Positions 55,916 through 64,000 of a stretch of 64,000 bases of DNA are shown in pieces. Source of the stretch: Necropsobacter massiliensis (GTDB lineage: Bacteria > Pseudomonadota > Gammaproteobacteria > Enterobacterales > Pasteurellaceae); contig NZ_LN776189.1 in NCBI RefSeq assembly GCF_000827595.2, positions 228,951 through 292,950 on the forward strand, given 5' to 3'. Position 1 is the stretch's first letter, and each line of letters begins with the position of its first letter. The position numbers and the translations under genes were made by a program. The notes beneath the pieces are model-generated. The model was given only the letters and a program-made list of their open reading frames with translations, was not told where the DNA came from and did no database searches.

Positions 55916-58624
55916 TTAATGTTTTGCCCGGCTGCCGTGGCAATGTTTGTACTTTTTGCCCGAACCGCAAGGACAAGGCTCATTGCGCCCGATTTTACGC
56001 CCTTGTTCCGGTGCAGCGTCGTCAGTTTCGTGCGGTTGCGCATTCGGTGCGTGATAGTTCATTGCCGCCTGCTCACGCTGTGCCGCTGCCTGACGTAAAC
56101 GCTCCGCTTCGGCAATTTCTTCCTGTGTGCGGATCTGTACCCGGCTTAACGTCGTGATCACATTCAGTTTCAATGCATCCAGCATTTCGGTAAACATCTG
56201 GAAGGATTCTTTTTTGTATTCCTGTTTCGGATCTTTTTGCGCGTAACCGCGTAGATGAATACCACGACGTAAATGATCCATAGCGGCCAAATGTTCTTTC
56301 CACAGTTCATCAAGAGATTGCAGCATGACGCCTTTTTCAAAGTTGCGCATGGTTTCGGCTCCGACCAACTCTTCTTTGCGTTTATATTCCGCTGCGGCGG
56401 CTTCAACAATGCGTTCGCGCAGGGTTTCTTCATGTAGCGCGTTATTTTCTTCCAGCCATTGACCGACCGGTAAATCCAAGGCGAAGTCTTGTTTCAGGCG
56501 CTGTTCCAGTGCTGGAATATCCCACATTTCTTCCAGCGATTGCGGCGGAATATATTGATCAATAACACTGTTAAAGACGTCTTTGCGGATCACATCGATG
56601 GTGTCGGAAATATCGTCGTTATCCAGCAACACATTACGCTGTTCATAAATGGCGTGACGCTGATCGTTTGCGACATCGTCAAATTCGAGCAGGTTTTTAC
56701 GTCCGTCAAAGTTGTGCGTTTCTACTTTTGCTTGCGCCGAGGCAATTACTTTAGCCAGCAGTTTGGACTCCATGCCTTCGCCCGGCGTACTGAACGCTTT
56801 GCGCATCATGTTCAGTTTGCCTTCGTTTAGGTAAATGCGCATTAAGGCGTCGTCTAAAGAAAGATAGAAACGAGATGAACCCGGATCGCCCTGACGACCG
56901 GAACGACCGCGCAGCTGGTTGTCGATACGGCGCGATTCATGTCGTTCCGTACCGATAATATGCAGCCCGCCCGCCTGTTTGACAATATCATGACGTTCCT
57001 GCCAAGCCTGTTTAATGGCGTCGATTTGTTCCGCCGTCGGGTTGTCTAGTTTTGCCACTTCCGCTTTCCAGTTGCCGCCGAGCATGATATCCGTTCCGCG
57101 TCCCGCCATGTTGGTGGCGATGGTAACCACGCCCGGATAACCTGCATTGGCGACAATTTCCGCTTCCTGCGCATGGAATTTCGCGTTCAGCACATTGTGT
57201 TTGATACCAGCTTTATCCAATGCGGCGGACAGTAACTCCGATTTTTCAATGGAGATTGTTCCGACCAGCACCGGTTGGTTGCGGCTGATACAGTCTTTAA
57301 TGTCTTCAATAATCGCATCAAATTTATATTGTTCGGTTTCGTACATCACATCGGTACGATCATCGCGGATCATCGGACGATTAGTCGGAATGACGATGGT
57401 TTCCAGTCCGTAAATTTGCTGGAATTCAAAGGCTTCCGTATCCGCCGTACCGGTCATACCGGCTAATTTTTCATACAGACGGAAATAGTTTTGGTAAGTA
57501 ATGGAGGCAACGGTCTGGTTTTCGTTTTGAATCGCCACTCCTTCTTTTGCCTCAATTGCCTGATGCAAACCGTCCGACCAACGACGTCCCGCCATGGTAC
57601 GACCGGTATGTTCGTCGACGATGACGATTTCACCGTCTTTTACGATATAATCCACATCGCGTTCAAACAGCGTGTGGGCACGCAATGCAGCATACACATG
57701 GTGCAGCAATGTAATTTTCGACGGCGAGTATAAGGATTCGGTTTCGCTCATCAACCCTTGTTTAATCAGCCATTGCTCAATTTTTTCCTGACCGCGTTCC
57801 GTCAGATAAGCCTGCTTGCTTTTCAGATCCAGCGTATAATCGCCGTCGCCCTGATATTCCTCACTGTCTTCTTTATCCTGTTTGATTAGCAGCGGAATCA
57901 GCTTGTTGATGGCAATATATAATTCCGAACTATCTTCAGCCGGACCGGAAATAATCAGCGGGGTGCGCGCTTCATCAATCAAGATCGAGTCCACTTCATC
58001 CACGAGAGCGTAATGCAGTTGTTTTTGAAAACGATCCTGCGCCGAGTGAGCCAAATTATCGCGCAGATAATCAAAACCCAATTCACTGTTGGTTGCATAG
58101 GTAATGTCGGCGGCGTAAGCAGCACGTTTTTCTTCCGGTGCCAGCCCCGGTATGTTGACGCCCACAGTCATACCTAAAAATTCAAATAATGGGCGGTTGG
58201 TTTCGGCATCGCGACGGGCAAGGTAATCATTCACCGTGACCACATGTACGCCTTTGCCGCTGAGGGCGTTAAGGTAACAAGGCAAGGTTGCTGTCAGCGT
58301 TTTACCTTCACCGGTGCGCATTTCCGCAATACAACGGTTATTCAACACCATCCCGCCGATCAGCTGCACGTCGAACGGACGCATACCCAATACGCGTTTA
58401 CTGGCTTCACGTACGGTCGCAAAGGCTTCTGGAATCAGATCTTCGAGTTTGTCGCCGTCGCTTAACCGCTTGCGAAATTCCGCTGTTTTCGCCCGCAGTT
58501 GTTCATCGCTTAGGGCTTCAAATTCCGGTTCCAGTTTATTGATTTTGGCAACCTGTTTATTTAAGCGGCGTAAAATACGCTCGTTACGGCTGCCGAAGAT
58601 TTTAGTTGCAATAGTTCTTAACAT
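55916..58624 (-). CDS. secA: Preprotein translocase ATPase SecA
   Basis: SecA drives export of unfolded proteins through SecYEG. It is 902 residues (E. coli 901). Walker A is [14 protein letters not shown] near residue 100, Walker B region [17 protein letters not shown]. The C-terminal zinc-binding SEC-C motif is [17 protein letters not shown]. secM lies upstream with 81 bp between, and an intergenic hairpin precedes the start, which suggests SecM-dependent control. Confidence 0.98.
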   Translation of the reverse strand: MLRTIATKIFGSRNERILRRLNKQVAKINKLEPEFEALSDEQLRAKTAEFRKRLSDGDKLEDLIPEAFATVREASKRVLGMRPFDVQLIGGMVLNNRCIAEMRTGEGKTLTATLPCYLNALSGKGVHVVTVNDYLARRDAETNRPLFEFLGMTVGVNIPGLAPEEKRAAYAADITYATNSELGFDYLRDNLAHSAQDRFQKQLHYALVDEVDSILIDEARTPLIISGPAEDSSELYIAINKLIPLLIKQDKEDSEEYQGDGDYTLDLKSKQAYLTERGQEKIEQWLIKQGLMSETESLYSPSKITLLHHVYAALRAHTLFERDVDYIVKDGEIVIVDEHTGRTMAGRRWSDGLHQAIEAKEGVAIQNENQTVASITYQNYFRLYEKLAGMTGTADTEAFEFQQIYGLETIVIPTNRPMIRDDRTDVMYETEQYKFDAIIEDIKDCISRNQPVLVGTISIEKSELLSAALDKAGIKHNVLNAKFHAQEAEIVANAGYPGVVTIATNMAGRGTDIMLGGNWKAEVAKLDNPTAEQIDAIKQAWQERHDIVKQAGGLHIIGTERHESRRIDNQLRGRSGRQGDPGSSRFYLSLDDALMRIYLNEGKLNMMRKAFSTPGEGMESKLLAKVIASAQAKVETHNFDGRKNLLEFDDVANDQRHAIYEQRNVLLDNDDISDTIDVIRKDVFNSVIDQYIPPQSLEEMWDIPALEQRLKQDFALDLPVGQWLEENNALHEETLRERIVEAAAAEYKRKEELVGAETMRNFEKGVMLQSLDELWKEHLAAMDHLRRGIHLRGYAQKDPKQEYKKESFQMFTEMLDALKLNVITTLSRVQIRTQEEIAEAERLRQAAAQREQAAMNYHAPNAQPHETDDAAPEQGRKIGRNEPCPCGSGKKYKHCHGSRAKH

Positions 58625-58655
58625 GATTTTTCTTTTCTAAATAAAATTAATCGGT

Positions 58656-58680
58656 GCAGTTTAACCCTTGGCTAAACTGC
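58656..58680 (-). promoter_or_regulatory. Hairpin in the secM-secA intergenic mRNA
   Basis: GCAGTTTA (58656-58663) and TAAACTGC (58673-58680) pair perfectly around a 9-base loop. It lies 32-56 bases before the secA start and past the secM stop. It could correspond to the E. coli hairpin that SecM stalling melts, but it does not directly cover the secA start, so the role is inferred. Confidence 0.45.
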
Positions 58681-58705
58681 GAATTCGGATAAAGGAATAA
58701 ATAAA

Positions 58706-59020
58706 CTAGATCGCTGCCGGTCCAGCACGGATTGGCGCATGGGCGTAAAAGGGACGATGACAAAAGTGCGGTCGATTTTCACCGATTATTTGCCGTTCAT
58801 TCAGGCTATATTGTGGGCGCTGTAACGGCTGACGATGCACTTGTCTGACCAGTGAAACAGCCTGCTGAATTTGCTGTTGTGCCTGACGTTGTTGGTTTGC
58901 ATAATTCTCCGCATTCAGACCTGATGTTTCCAGTCCCTGTGCGACAGGCAAGGCAAAAATCGCGATCATACTTAATAGTAATCGCGACCAGAAATGCTGC
59001 TTGCCTTTTGCTGACGTCAT
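58706..59020 (-). CDS. secM: Secretion monitor SecM with HAPIRAGP arrest sequence
   Basis: From the ATG at 59020 the protein has 104 residues. It starts with a signal peptide (about 1-31, FWSRLLLSMIAIFALPVAQG). The C-terminus reads FYAHAPIRAGPAAI. HAPIRAGP is the published arrest motif of Mannheimia succiniciproducens SecM and shares IRAGP with the E. coli one. The ribosome should stall here until the nascent chain is pulled by SecA, which raises secA translation. It lies directly upstream of secA. Automatic annotation often leaves such proteins as hypothetical. Confidence 0.92.
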   Translation of the reverse strand: MTSAKGKQHFWSRLLLSMIAIFALPVAQGLETSGLNAENYANQQRQAQQQIQQAVSLVRQVHRQPLQRPQYSLNERQIIGENRPHFCHRPFYAHAPIRAGPAAI

Positions 59021-59128
59021 CGGATATTCGTGTTGCCCATTAAAAAAACTGCACCATTGTAGCCGAAATTCGCTACAATGTCTCATCATCGTTGCAAATA
59101 TTGGGACAAAAACGGGTAAAACAAGTCA

Positions 59129-59455
59129 ATGAAATCCACGCGATACCATAAACCGGTTAATGTGCAGGATGTGCTGGAACATTCCGAATTGGCGCGCATT
59201 ATGCAGCAGGGCTTGCTGGTGCATAATCTGAACGAACAGATCCAACGGCTATTTCCTGAGCAATTTAAGGGGCTTTATCGGGCAGCGCATTTGGCGCAGG
59301 ACAAATTGTTTATTGATACGGCGAACGGCATGGTGCGACAAGGGTTGTTGTTCAGACAACAAGAATTATTGGCATTGGTTCAGCGGGATTATCCGCAGGT
59401 GCGGCACTTGATCTTTAAAATCAACCCTGAACTGGCACGACATACTGCACGGTGA
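59129..59455 (+). CDS. DUF721/DciA-like protein
   Basis: The 108-residue protein resembles the DUF721 family, whose DciA members load the replicative helicase in bacteria without DnaC. Typical features are the small alpha/beta core and stretches HLAQDKLFIDTANGMVRQGL and LIFKINPEL. It is divergent from secM (108 bp apart). The role in replication here is inferred only from family. Confidence 0.65.
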   Translation: MKSTRYHKPVNVQDVLEHSELARIMQQGLLVHNLNEQIQRLFPEQFKGLYRAAHLAQDKLFIDTANGMVRQGLLFRQQELLALVQRDYPQVRHLIFKINPELARHTAR

Positions 59456-59480
59456 TTGACTTTTTGGATAAGGACAGGCA

Positions 59481-60095
59481 ATGCAGGATATTTATCATTC
59501 AATATCTCATTTCGGAAGGATTCTGGGCTCGCTGTTTTATTACGCGCCGCAAGACGAACAAAATCAATGGCTGATCACATTTTTTCAGCAGGAAAACTGG
59601 CAGACTGATGTCGGTTTTCTCGCACCGCAACGCATCGCACGTATTCAGAGCGCATTTATTCGCAGTACAGCCGATGTAAAACAACTGACCGCACAATATC
59701 AGCAGTTGTTTGTCGGGGCGAACAAGCTGCCCGCACCGCCATGGGGATCGGCGTATCTGGATAAGGAGGCGACGAGCGTCGCTTCTTCATTATTGGACAT
59801 GCGGGATTTCTTACAGAAAAACCGCATTGAACTGTCATTGCCTTGCAATCAACCGGAAGACCATTTCGGTTTAATGTTAATGCTGCTGGCTTTTCTGGCG
59901 GAAAATCAACCGCACTTATTGGCAGAATATCTGACGCAACATTTGCTGCCGTGGAGTCATCGTTTTTTGACATTGCTTGCTGAACAGCAGACTTCGGATT
60001 TTTATGCCGGGCTGGCGCTGCTGGCGGACGCCTTACTCGATTATTGGCGACAAGCCATGGGACTACAGGTAAAAGCCATGCCACTGTATCGTTAG
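59481..60095 (+). CDS. TorD/DmsD-family molybdoenzyme chaperone
   Basis: The 204-residue, all-helical protein resembles redox-enzyme maturation chaperones of the TorD/DmsD family. GRILGSLFYYAPQDEQ and the ExPxD-like region with PPWGSAYLDKEATSV fit this family. They bind the twin-arginine signal of a molybdoenzyme such as DmsA or TorA and aid cofactor loading. No molybdoenzyme gene is in the window. It starts 25 bp after the DUF721 gene, with AAGGAC upstream, and may be co-transcribed. Confidence 0.75.
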   Translation: MQDIYHSISHFGRILGSLFYYAPQDEQNQWLITFFQQENWQTDVGFLAPQRIARIQSAFIRSTADVKQLTAQYQQLFVGANKLPAPPWGSAYLDKEATSVASSLLDMRDFLQKNRIELSLPCNQPEDHFGLMLMLLAFLAENQPHLLAEYLTQHLLPWSHRFLTLLAEQQTSDFYAGLALLADALLDYWRQAMGLQVKAMPLYR

Positions 60096-60198
60096 ATTCA
60101 CGTTATCGTTGCGCAAAAAATGTTTTTACCGACTTTTAGCGCAATTTGCTGTATTTGTAATGTTGCAGTACCAAATCCAGATAATCCATAACGCCCCT

Positions 60199-61050
60199 TT
60201 AGGTTTTAAACAGTGCAATCAGTTCATTGACTTTCACGCGTTGCAGTGACGATTGGCTGATTGAACGTTGTACTTTCAGCCGTTTTAATTTTGCTCCCTG
60301 ATAGATTTCACGGGTAAAGCGGGTATCATGATTGGATATAATCACCGGAATTTTTCGTTCGCTTGCCGTTTGTTTTGCCAGTGCAGCGAGGGTTTGCTGA
60401 TGCAGCAACGAAAATTCGTTGCCAGCATAACCGGTGAAGTTGCTGTTTTGCGTCAGCGGCGCGTAGGGCGGGTCGCAATAAATTACTGAATGTTCGTCGG
60501 CGAATTTAAAGGCTTCCTGAAAATCTGCACAAATAAACACCGCACTTTGTGCTTTCTGAGCAAAATAACGTAGTTCCGCTTCTGGAAAATAATGTTTTTT
60601 ATAGCTGCCGAAAGGCACATTGAACTCGTTTTTTGAGTTATAGCGACAAAGTCCGTTAAAGCCGAAACGGTTCAGATACAGAAATAAGACCGAACGTTCA
60701 AAACTGTTTTGTGAACGGTTAAACTGCTCCCGTCGCTGATAATAGTACGCCGCGCTGTTGGCATCGGGATGAGCGAACAGCACGCGGCAGGCGTCAATAT
60801 AATGCTCGACATCCTGTTTTACGATATTAAACAGATTGATTAAATCGGGATTTATATCTGCCAGCACATAGCGTTCAAACTGACTGTTTAGAAAAACCGA
60901 ACCGGCACCGACAAAAGGTTCAATTAGACACTGCTTTTTTTTAGGCAACAGCTTGTTGATTTCTTCGGTTAAACGAAATTTGCCGCCCGCCCATTTCAGA
61001 AAAGGGCGGTGCTTTAGACGGGATTTTACTGGGGAACGGGGCGGCTGCAT
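60199..61050 (-). CDS. dam: DNA adenine methyltransferase Dam (GATC)
   Basis: Dam methylates adenine in GATC, which marks the parental strand for MutH and can alter gene expression. The 283-residue protein has the SAM motif KWAGGKFRL near residue 19-27 and catalytic DPPY at 193-196. It starts 4 bp after aroB. There is no damX between them. Confidence 0.96.
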   Translation of the reverse strand: MQPPRSPVKSRLKHRPFLKWAGGKFRLTEEINKLLPKKKQCLIEPFVGAGSVFLNSQFERYVLADINPDLINLFNIVKQDVEHYIDACRVLFAHPDANSAAYYYQRREQFNRSQNSFERSVLFLYLNRFGFNGLCRYNSKNEFNVPFGSYKKHYFPEAELRYFAQKAQSAVFICADFQEAFKFADEHSVIYCDPPYAPLTQNSNFTGYAGNEFSLLHQQTLAALAKQTASERKIPVIISNHDTRFTREIYQGAKLKRLKVQRSISQSSLQRVKVNELIALFKT

Positions 61051-61054
61051 TCGG

Positions 61055-62143
61055 TCAGTCGTTTTGCGAACAGCGACGGATTGCCGCGATAACCGATGCT
61101 TGATCGATATCGGTCGTAACGTAAGCCCGACCTAATGATTTTAGCAATACCAGACGTAATTTGCCTGCCAACACTTTTTTATCGCGCATCATATGCGGCA
61201 AATAATCCTCCGGTTGCATCGTATCCGGTGAGACGGTCGGTAGATTGGCACGGGCCAGCAGTTTTTCCAGCCGTGCCGCTTCGTCGAAAGTCAGATCTCC
61301 GCGCATTTCCGATAATGTCGCAGCCATCATACAGCCGATCGCCACCGCTTCGCCGTGTAGCAGGTTGCCGTAGCCGAGATGCGTTTCAATCGCATGCCCG
61401 AAAGTATGCCCCAAATTCAGTAAAGCGCGCTCGCCTTGTTCCGTTTCATCACGGGCAACTACATCGGCTTTCAGCTGACAGCAACGGGCGATACATTGTT
61501 GCAGCGCCGTCTGATCCAACGCGACTAGGGCGTTCATGTGCTGTTCCAGCCATTTGAAAAAGCCGTAATCCAAAATTGCGCCGTATTTTATGACTTCCGC
61601 CAGACCGGCGCTCACTTCACGTTTGGGCAGTGAGTTCAACGTCAGGGTGTCGATAATCACGGCGCAAGGCTGATAAAAGGCGCCAATCATATTTTTACCC
61701 AGCGCATGATTAACGGCGGTTTTGCCGCCGACGGAAGAATCCACCTGGGCCAGCAAGGTGGTCGGAATTTGAATAAAGCGCACGCCGCGCTGGTAGCTTG
61801 CCGCCGCATAACCTGCTACGTCACCGATCACCCCGCCGCCTAATGCGATAATGGTGGTATCTCTGCCGTGGTTGGATTTCAACAAGGCGGTGAAAATCAG
61901 ATTCAGGGAGTCAAGCGTTTTGTATTTTTCTCCGTCCGGCAGTTGTACTTGTTCTACGATACAACCGATGTTTTCCAGTGTTGCCGTCACAGCTGCCAGA
62001 TAATATTGTGCGACGGTCGGATTCGTGACGATCATGACCTTATCCCCGCGCCGGAGCGGATATGCCGCCGGATCCGATAATAATCCTGCACCGATACGAA
62101 TAGGATAACCGCGTTCTTTTAATTCCACGTTAACGCACAACAT
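61055..62143 (-). CDS. aroB: 3-dehydroquinate synthase AroB
   Basis: AroB makes 3-dehydroquinate from DAHP, step two of the shikimate pathway. From the ATG at 62143 (AAGGAA upstream) it is 362 residues. NAD and metal motifs are [30 protein letters not shown] and the zinc ligand region [11 protein letters not shown]. It lies 22 bp after aroK and 4 bp before dam. Confidence 0.96.
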   Translation of the reverse strand: MLCVNVELKERGYPIRIGAGLLSDPAAYPLRRGDKVMIVTNPTVAQYYLAAVTATLENIGCIVEQVQLPDGEKYKTLDSLNLIFTALLKSNHGRDTTIIALGGGVIGDVAGYAAASYQRGVRFIQIPTTLLAQVDSSVGGKTAVNHALGKNMIGAFYQPCAVIIDTLTLNSLPKREVSAGLAEVIKYGAILDYGFFKWLEQHMNALVALDQTALQQCIARCCQLKADVVARDETEQGERALLNLGHTFGHAIETHLGYGNLLHGEAVAIGCMMAATLSEMRGDLTFDEAARLEKLLARANLPTVSPDTMQPEDYLPHMMRDKKVLAGKLRLVLLKSLGRAYVTTDIDQASVIAAIRRCSQND

Positions 62144-62165
62144 ACTGATTTCCTTTTGGTAACAA

Positions 62166-62693
62166 TTAGCCGTTGAAATTCTCAATTAAATCGACGATCT
62201 GACCCGCCATCACTTTGGCGCTTTGTTCGTCCGTCGGTAGTGTAATGTCCGCGACTTCGCGATACAGCGGATTACGGATCTGCGCCAGTTCTTCCAGCAC
62301 CTGCCGCGGATCCTCCACATTTTGCAACAGCGGGCGTTTTTTATCGCGCTGCGTGCGTTGGAATTGCTTATCTACCGTGGTTTCCAGATAAATCACGATA
62401 CCGCGTGCGGATAAATGATTACGATTGTCTTTAGATAGTACTGCGCCGCCGCCGGTGGAAAGCACGATTCCCTGTTTCTGGGTGAGTTCGTTGATAATGC
62501 GCTCTTCGCGTTTTCTAAATCCGGCTTCGCCTTCCACATCGAAAATCCAGCTAATGTCGGCGCCGGCACGCTGCTCAATTTCCGTATCCGTATCAATAAA
62601 GTCCATGCCGAGGAGCTGTGCCAACTGACGACCGATGGTGCTTTTACCGGCACCCATTGGTCCGACCAAGAAAATATTACGTTTTTCTGCCAT
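62166..62693 (-). CDS. aroK: Shikimate kinase AroK
   Basis: AroK phosphorylates shikimate at O3. It is 175 residues. Walker A is [16 protein letters not shown], and the shikimate site includes the [15 protein letters not shown] and LSTGGGAVL stretches. It probably forms an operon with aroB and dam; comE lies 161 bp upstream on the same strand. Confidence 0.96.
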   Translation of the reverse strand: MAEKRNIFLVGPMGAGKSTIGRQLAQLLGMDFIDTDTEIEQRAGADISWIFDVEGEAGFRKREERIINELTQKQGIVLSTGGGAVLSKDNRNHLSARGIVIYLETTVDKQFQRTQRDKKRPLLQNVEDPRQVLEELAQIRNPLYREVADITLPTDEQSAKVMAGQIVDLIENFNG

Positions 62694-62756
62694 TTCTTGT
62701 TTATTCTTCTTTAAATTAATTAAAACAAATTGATCTTTTCACCAAATAAAAAACGC

Positions 62757-62781
62757 AACCACAAAGTATAAAAATGTGGCT
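62757..62781 (-). terminator. Probable terminator between comE and aroK
   Basis: AACCACA (62757-62763) and TGTGGCT (62775-62781) pair with one wobble. On the minus strand GCGTTTTTTATTTGG follows. The stem is short, so strength is uncertain. Confidence 0.5.
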
Positions 62782-62854
62782 GTCAAAAGATCACCCAAAA
62801 AATAAGTGAGATTATCGCAATAAATGCTTACCTTTTTCAACCTTCCGGACGGAT

Positions 62855-64000
62855 TTATTTCCTATCGCGGGAAATTTTTAAAGTGCGGTCTGTTTTGAGT
62901 GTGTTTTTTTCTACGCTGAAATTCTCCGGGCGCTGTCCGGGCTGTAGAATATGCGGTGTGACAAAAATGACTAACTCCCGCTTTTGATGTCGCTCGCTTT
63001 CCTTGCTGAATAAGCGTTTTACCAGCGGAATGTCGCCCAGCAGTGGCACTTTGTCGGTGCCTTTGGTTATCGTATCGTGAAAAACACCGCCCAATACGAT
63101 GGTCTCGCCGTTGCGGGCAAATACTTGCGTATTAATTTCCTGTTTATCAATGGAGACGACTTCACTGTGTCCGTATGCGATCCGATTGCCTGGTGAATTC
63201 TGGCTGACAACCAGATCCAGCAATATGGTATCGTCCCGTGAAATGTGCGGCGTAACCGCCAGCCCCAACACCGCTTCACGGAATTCCACCGATTGAATAT
63301 CGTTTTTAGTGTTGCTGACAAGATAAGGGATTTCCGTTCCTTGTTTGATACTGGCGCTTTTTTTATTGGTCGTCAGCAGGCGTGGACTGGCGATGATTTC
63401 GACATTGTTTTCTCGTTCCAGCGCGGTTAATTCCAGATCCAGTAATCGACCGTTGATTTTGGCGATTTGCAGCGCAACGGAGCCTGCCGGAGTCGTTGCC
63501 GTGCCGAAATTCACGTTGAGTTGATCGGTGATATTGTCAAATCCGTTGGCATTCAGGCTGCCACTGATTTTATGGCTGGTTTCCGTAGCGTTCAAAATAC
63601 CCCAGCGCACGCCTAATTCTTTCAGGCTTTCGTCGCTGATCGTGACAATGCGCGCTTCAATGGCGATTTGTTCAATCGGTTTGTCCATGTCGGCAATCAG
63701 GCGTTTAAGTTGCTGGACGATTTGTTTTTCATCGCGCAGCAGTAATAGATTGGCGCGTTCGTCAAACGCGATACTACCGTTCGCTGATAATAACGAACCG
63801 CTGCCGCCGGTTAACGATTTCATCACGTCGGCCGCTTTCGCATAATGCAGCTTGACGGATGTGGTGGTCAGCGCTGGCGTTTCGGCAACGGGAAGCAGTG
63901 CAGATATCTCCGACAGCGGCGTGGCGGCAAGCTGTGCGGGCGTTTCGCTGGCAACTTTGCCGAGATAATAAATGTTATTTTCCCGCCATAACTCAAGCTG
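62855..64000 (-). CDS. comE: Competence/type IV pilus secretin ComE (PilQ/HofQ family), C-terminal part
   Basis: The frame is open from the right edge (64000) to the stop at 62855, at least 381 codons; the start lies outside the window. It covers the end of the N-domains (VKLHYAKAADVMKSLTG) and the whole secretin domain, with VALQIAKINGRLLDLELTALE, RDDTILLDLVVSQNSPG and the signature EINTQVFARNGETIVLGGVF. The secretin forms the outer-membrane gate for the pilus and for DNA uptake. An uptake signal is in its 3' end (62881). Confidence 0.94.
   Translation of the reverse strand, partial: QLELWRENNIYYLGKVASETPAQLAATPLSEISALLPVAETPALTTTSVKLHYAKAADVMKSLTGGSGSLLSANGSIAFDERANLLLLRDEKQIVQQLKRLIADMDKPIEQIAIEARIVTISDESLKELGVRWGILNATETSHKISGSLNANGFDNITDQLNVNFGTATTPAGSVALQIAKINGRLLDLELTALERENNVEIIASPRLLTTNKKSASIKQGTEIPYLVSNTKNDIQSVEFREAVLGLAVTPHISRDDTILLDLVVSQNSPGNRIAYGHSEVVSIDKQEINTQVFARNGETIVLGGVFHDTITKGTDKVPLLGDIPLVKRLFSKESERHQKRELVIFVTPHILQPGQRPENFSVEKNTLKTDRTLKISRDRK

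Larger units (their letters stand above)
1666..62889. repeat. Family of Haemophilus-type DNA uptake signals (AAGTGCGGT)
   Basis: About 40 exact 9-mers were found by eye. Plus orientation starts: 1666, 2841, 4452, 7291, 11042, 12220, 15445, 16635, 21301, 24907, 26650, 29122, 32572, 34269, 38648, 42373, 44861, 48335, 51196, 58764, 62881. Minus orientation starts: 3229, 4481, 5570, 29233, 30270, 34297, 39352, 40877, 42401, 44035, 46540, 47298, 47707, 49159, 53309, 54666, 55651, 59909, 60539. They mark self DNA for uptake in Haemophilus and Aggregatibacter. The count is manual and may miss some. Confidence 0.92.

Noticed and set aside
60110..60165. TTGCGC...GCGCAA inverted repeat between the TorD-like gene and dam
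   Set aside because: The 6-bp arms are separated by about 24 bases and no T-run follows; it is too weak to call a terminator.
1..64000. CRISPR array, prophage, rRNA or tRNA genes
   Set aside because: No regularly spaced direct repeats, phage gene block or recognisable RNA gene was seen on reading both strands.

Overview
The window looks like a chromosomal segment of a Pasteurellaceae bacterium, most likely Aggregatibacter or a close Haemophilus relative. Three things point there. About 40 exact copies (counted by eye, both strands) of the Haemophilus-type DNA uptake signal AAGTGCGGT are spread through genes and terminators. Many proteins match Haemophilus influenzae ones: protein D/GlpQ, OmpP1, protein E, a one-domain SurA, PyrR. 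A complete pgaABCD operon is present, which is typical of Aggregatibacter and Actinobacillus. The species assignment is inference. No rRNA, tRNA, prophage or CRISPR array was seen.

Layout. 1-6 kb: 5' half of adhE (cut by the window edge), greB, tex, and a branched-chain amino-acid carrier. 6-12 kb: pgaABCD for poly-N-acetylglucosamine biofilm polysaccharide, then an AT-rich gap. 12.7-24.5 kb and 26 kb: a glycerol/glycerol-3-phosphate (G3P) regulon with glpK, glpF, glpQ, glpT, glpABC, glpR, glpG and a detached glpE. The glpT-glpA gap carries two GlpR operators flanking two CRP sites. 24.5-26 kb: a small membrane protein and a TetR regulator divergent from a secreted glycine-zipper protein. 26.5-31.3 kb: a peptide/nickel-type ABC importer with a fused double ATPase.

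31-38 kb: ubiA, hslVU behind a sigma32-like promoter, an SbmA/YddA-type ABC protein, and an AspT/YidE-type transporter. 38-41.6 kb: ompP1, an IS200-type insertion sequence, ogt, mutH. 41.6-50.9 kb: terC, protein E, purMN with a PurR box, pyrR, surA, rsmA, apaH, an unknown protein, and a secreted transglutaminase-like protein with MerT-like and MerP-like proteins. 51-64 kb: leuS-lptE-holA, mutT, secM-secA, dciA-like, a TorD-family chaperone, dam-aroB-aroK, and the 3' part of the competence secretin comE.

How the genes work together. GlpQ frees G3P from phosphodiesters, GlpT imports it, and GlpF with GlpK handles glycerol. GlpABC oxidises G3P anaerobically under GlpR and cAMP-CRP control. Dam and MutH serve mismatch repair. 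ComE and the dense uptake signals indicate natural competence. SecM, which ends in the arrest motif HAPIRAGP, precedes secA and should tune SecA synthesis to secretion demand. No wholly new defence or mobile system stands out. The least explained units are the transglutaminase/MerT/MerP cluster, the TetR/glycine-zipper pair and the orphan ABC importer.
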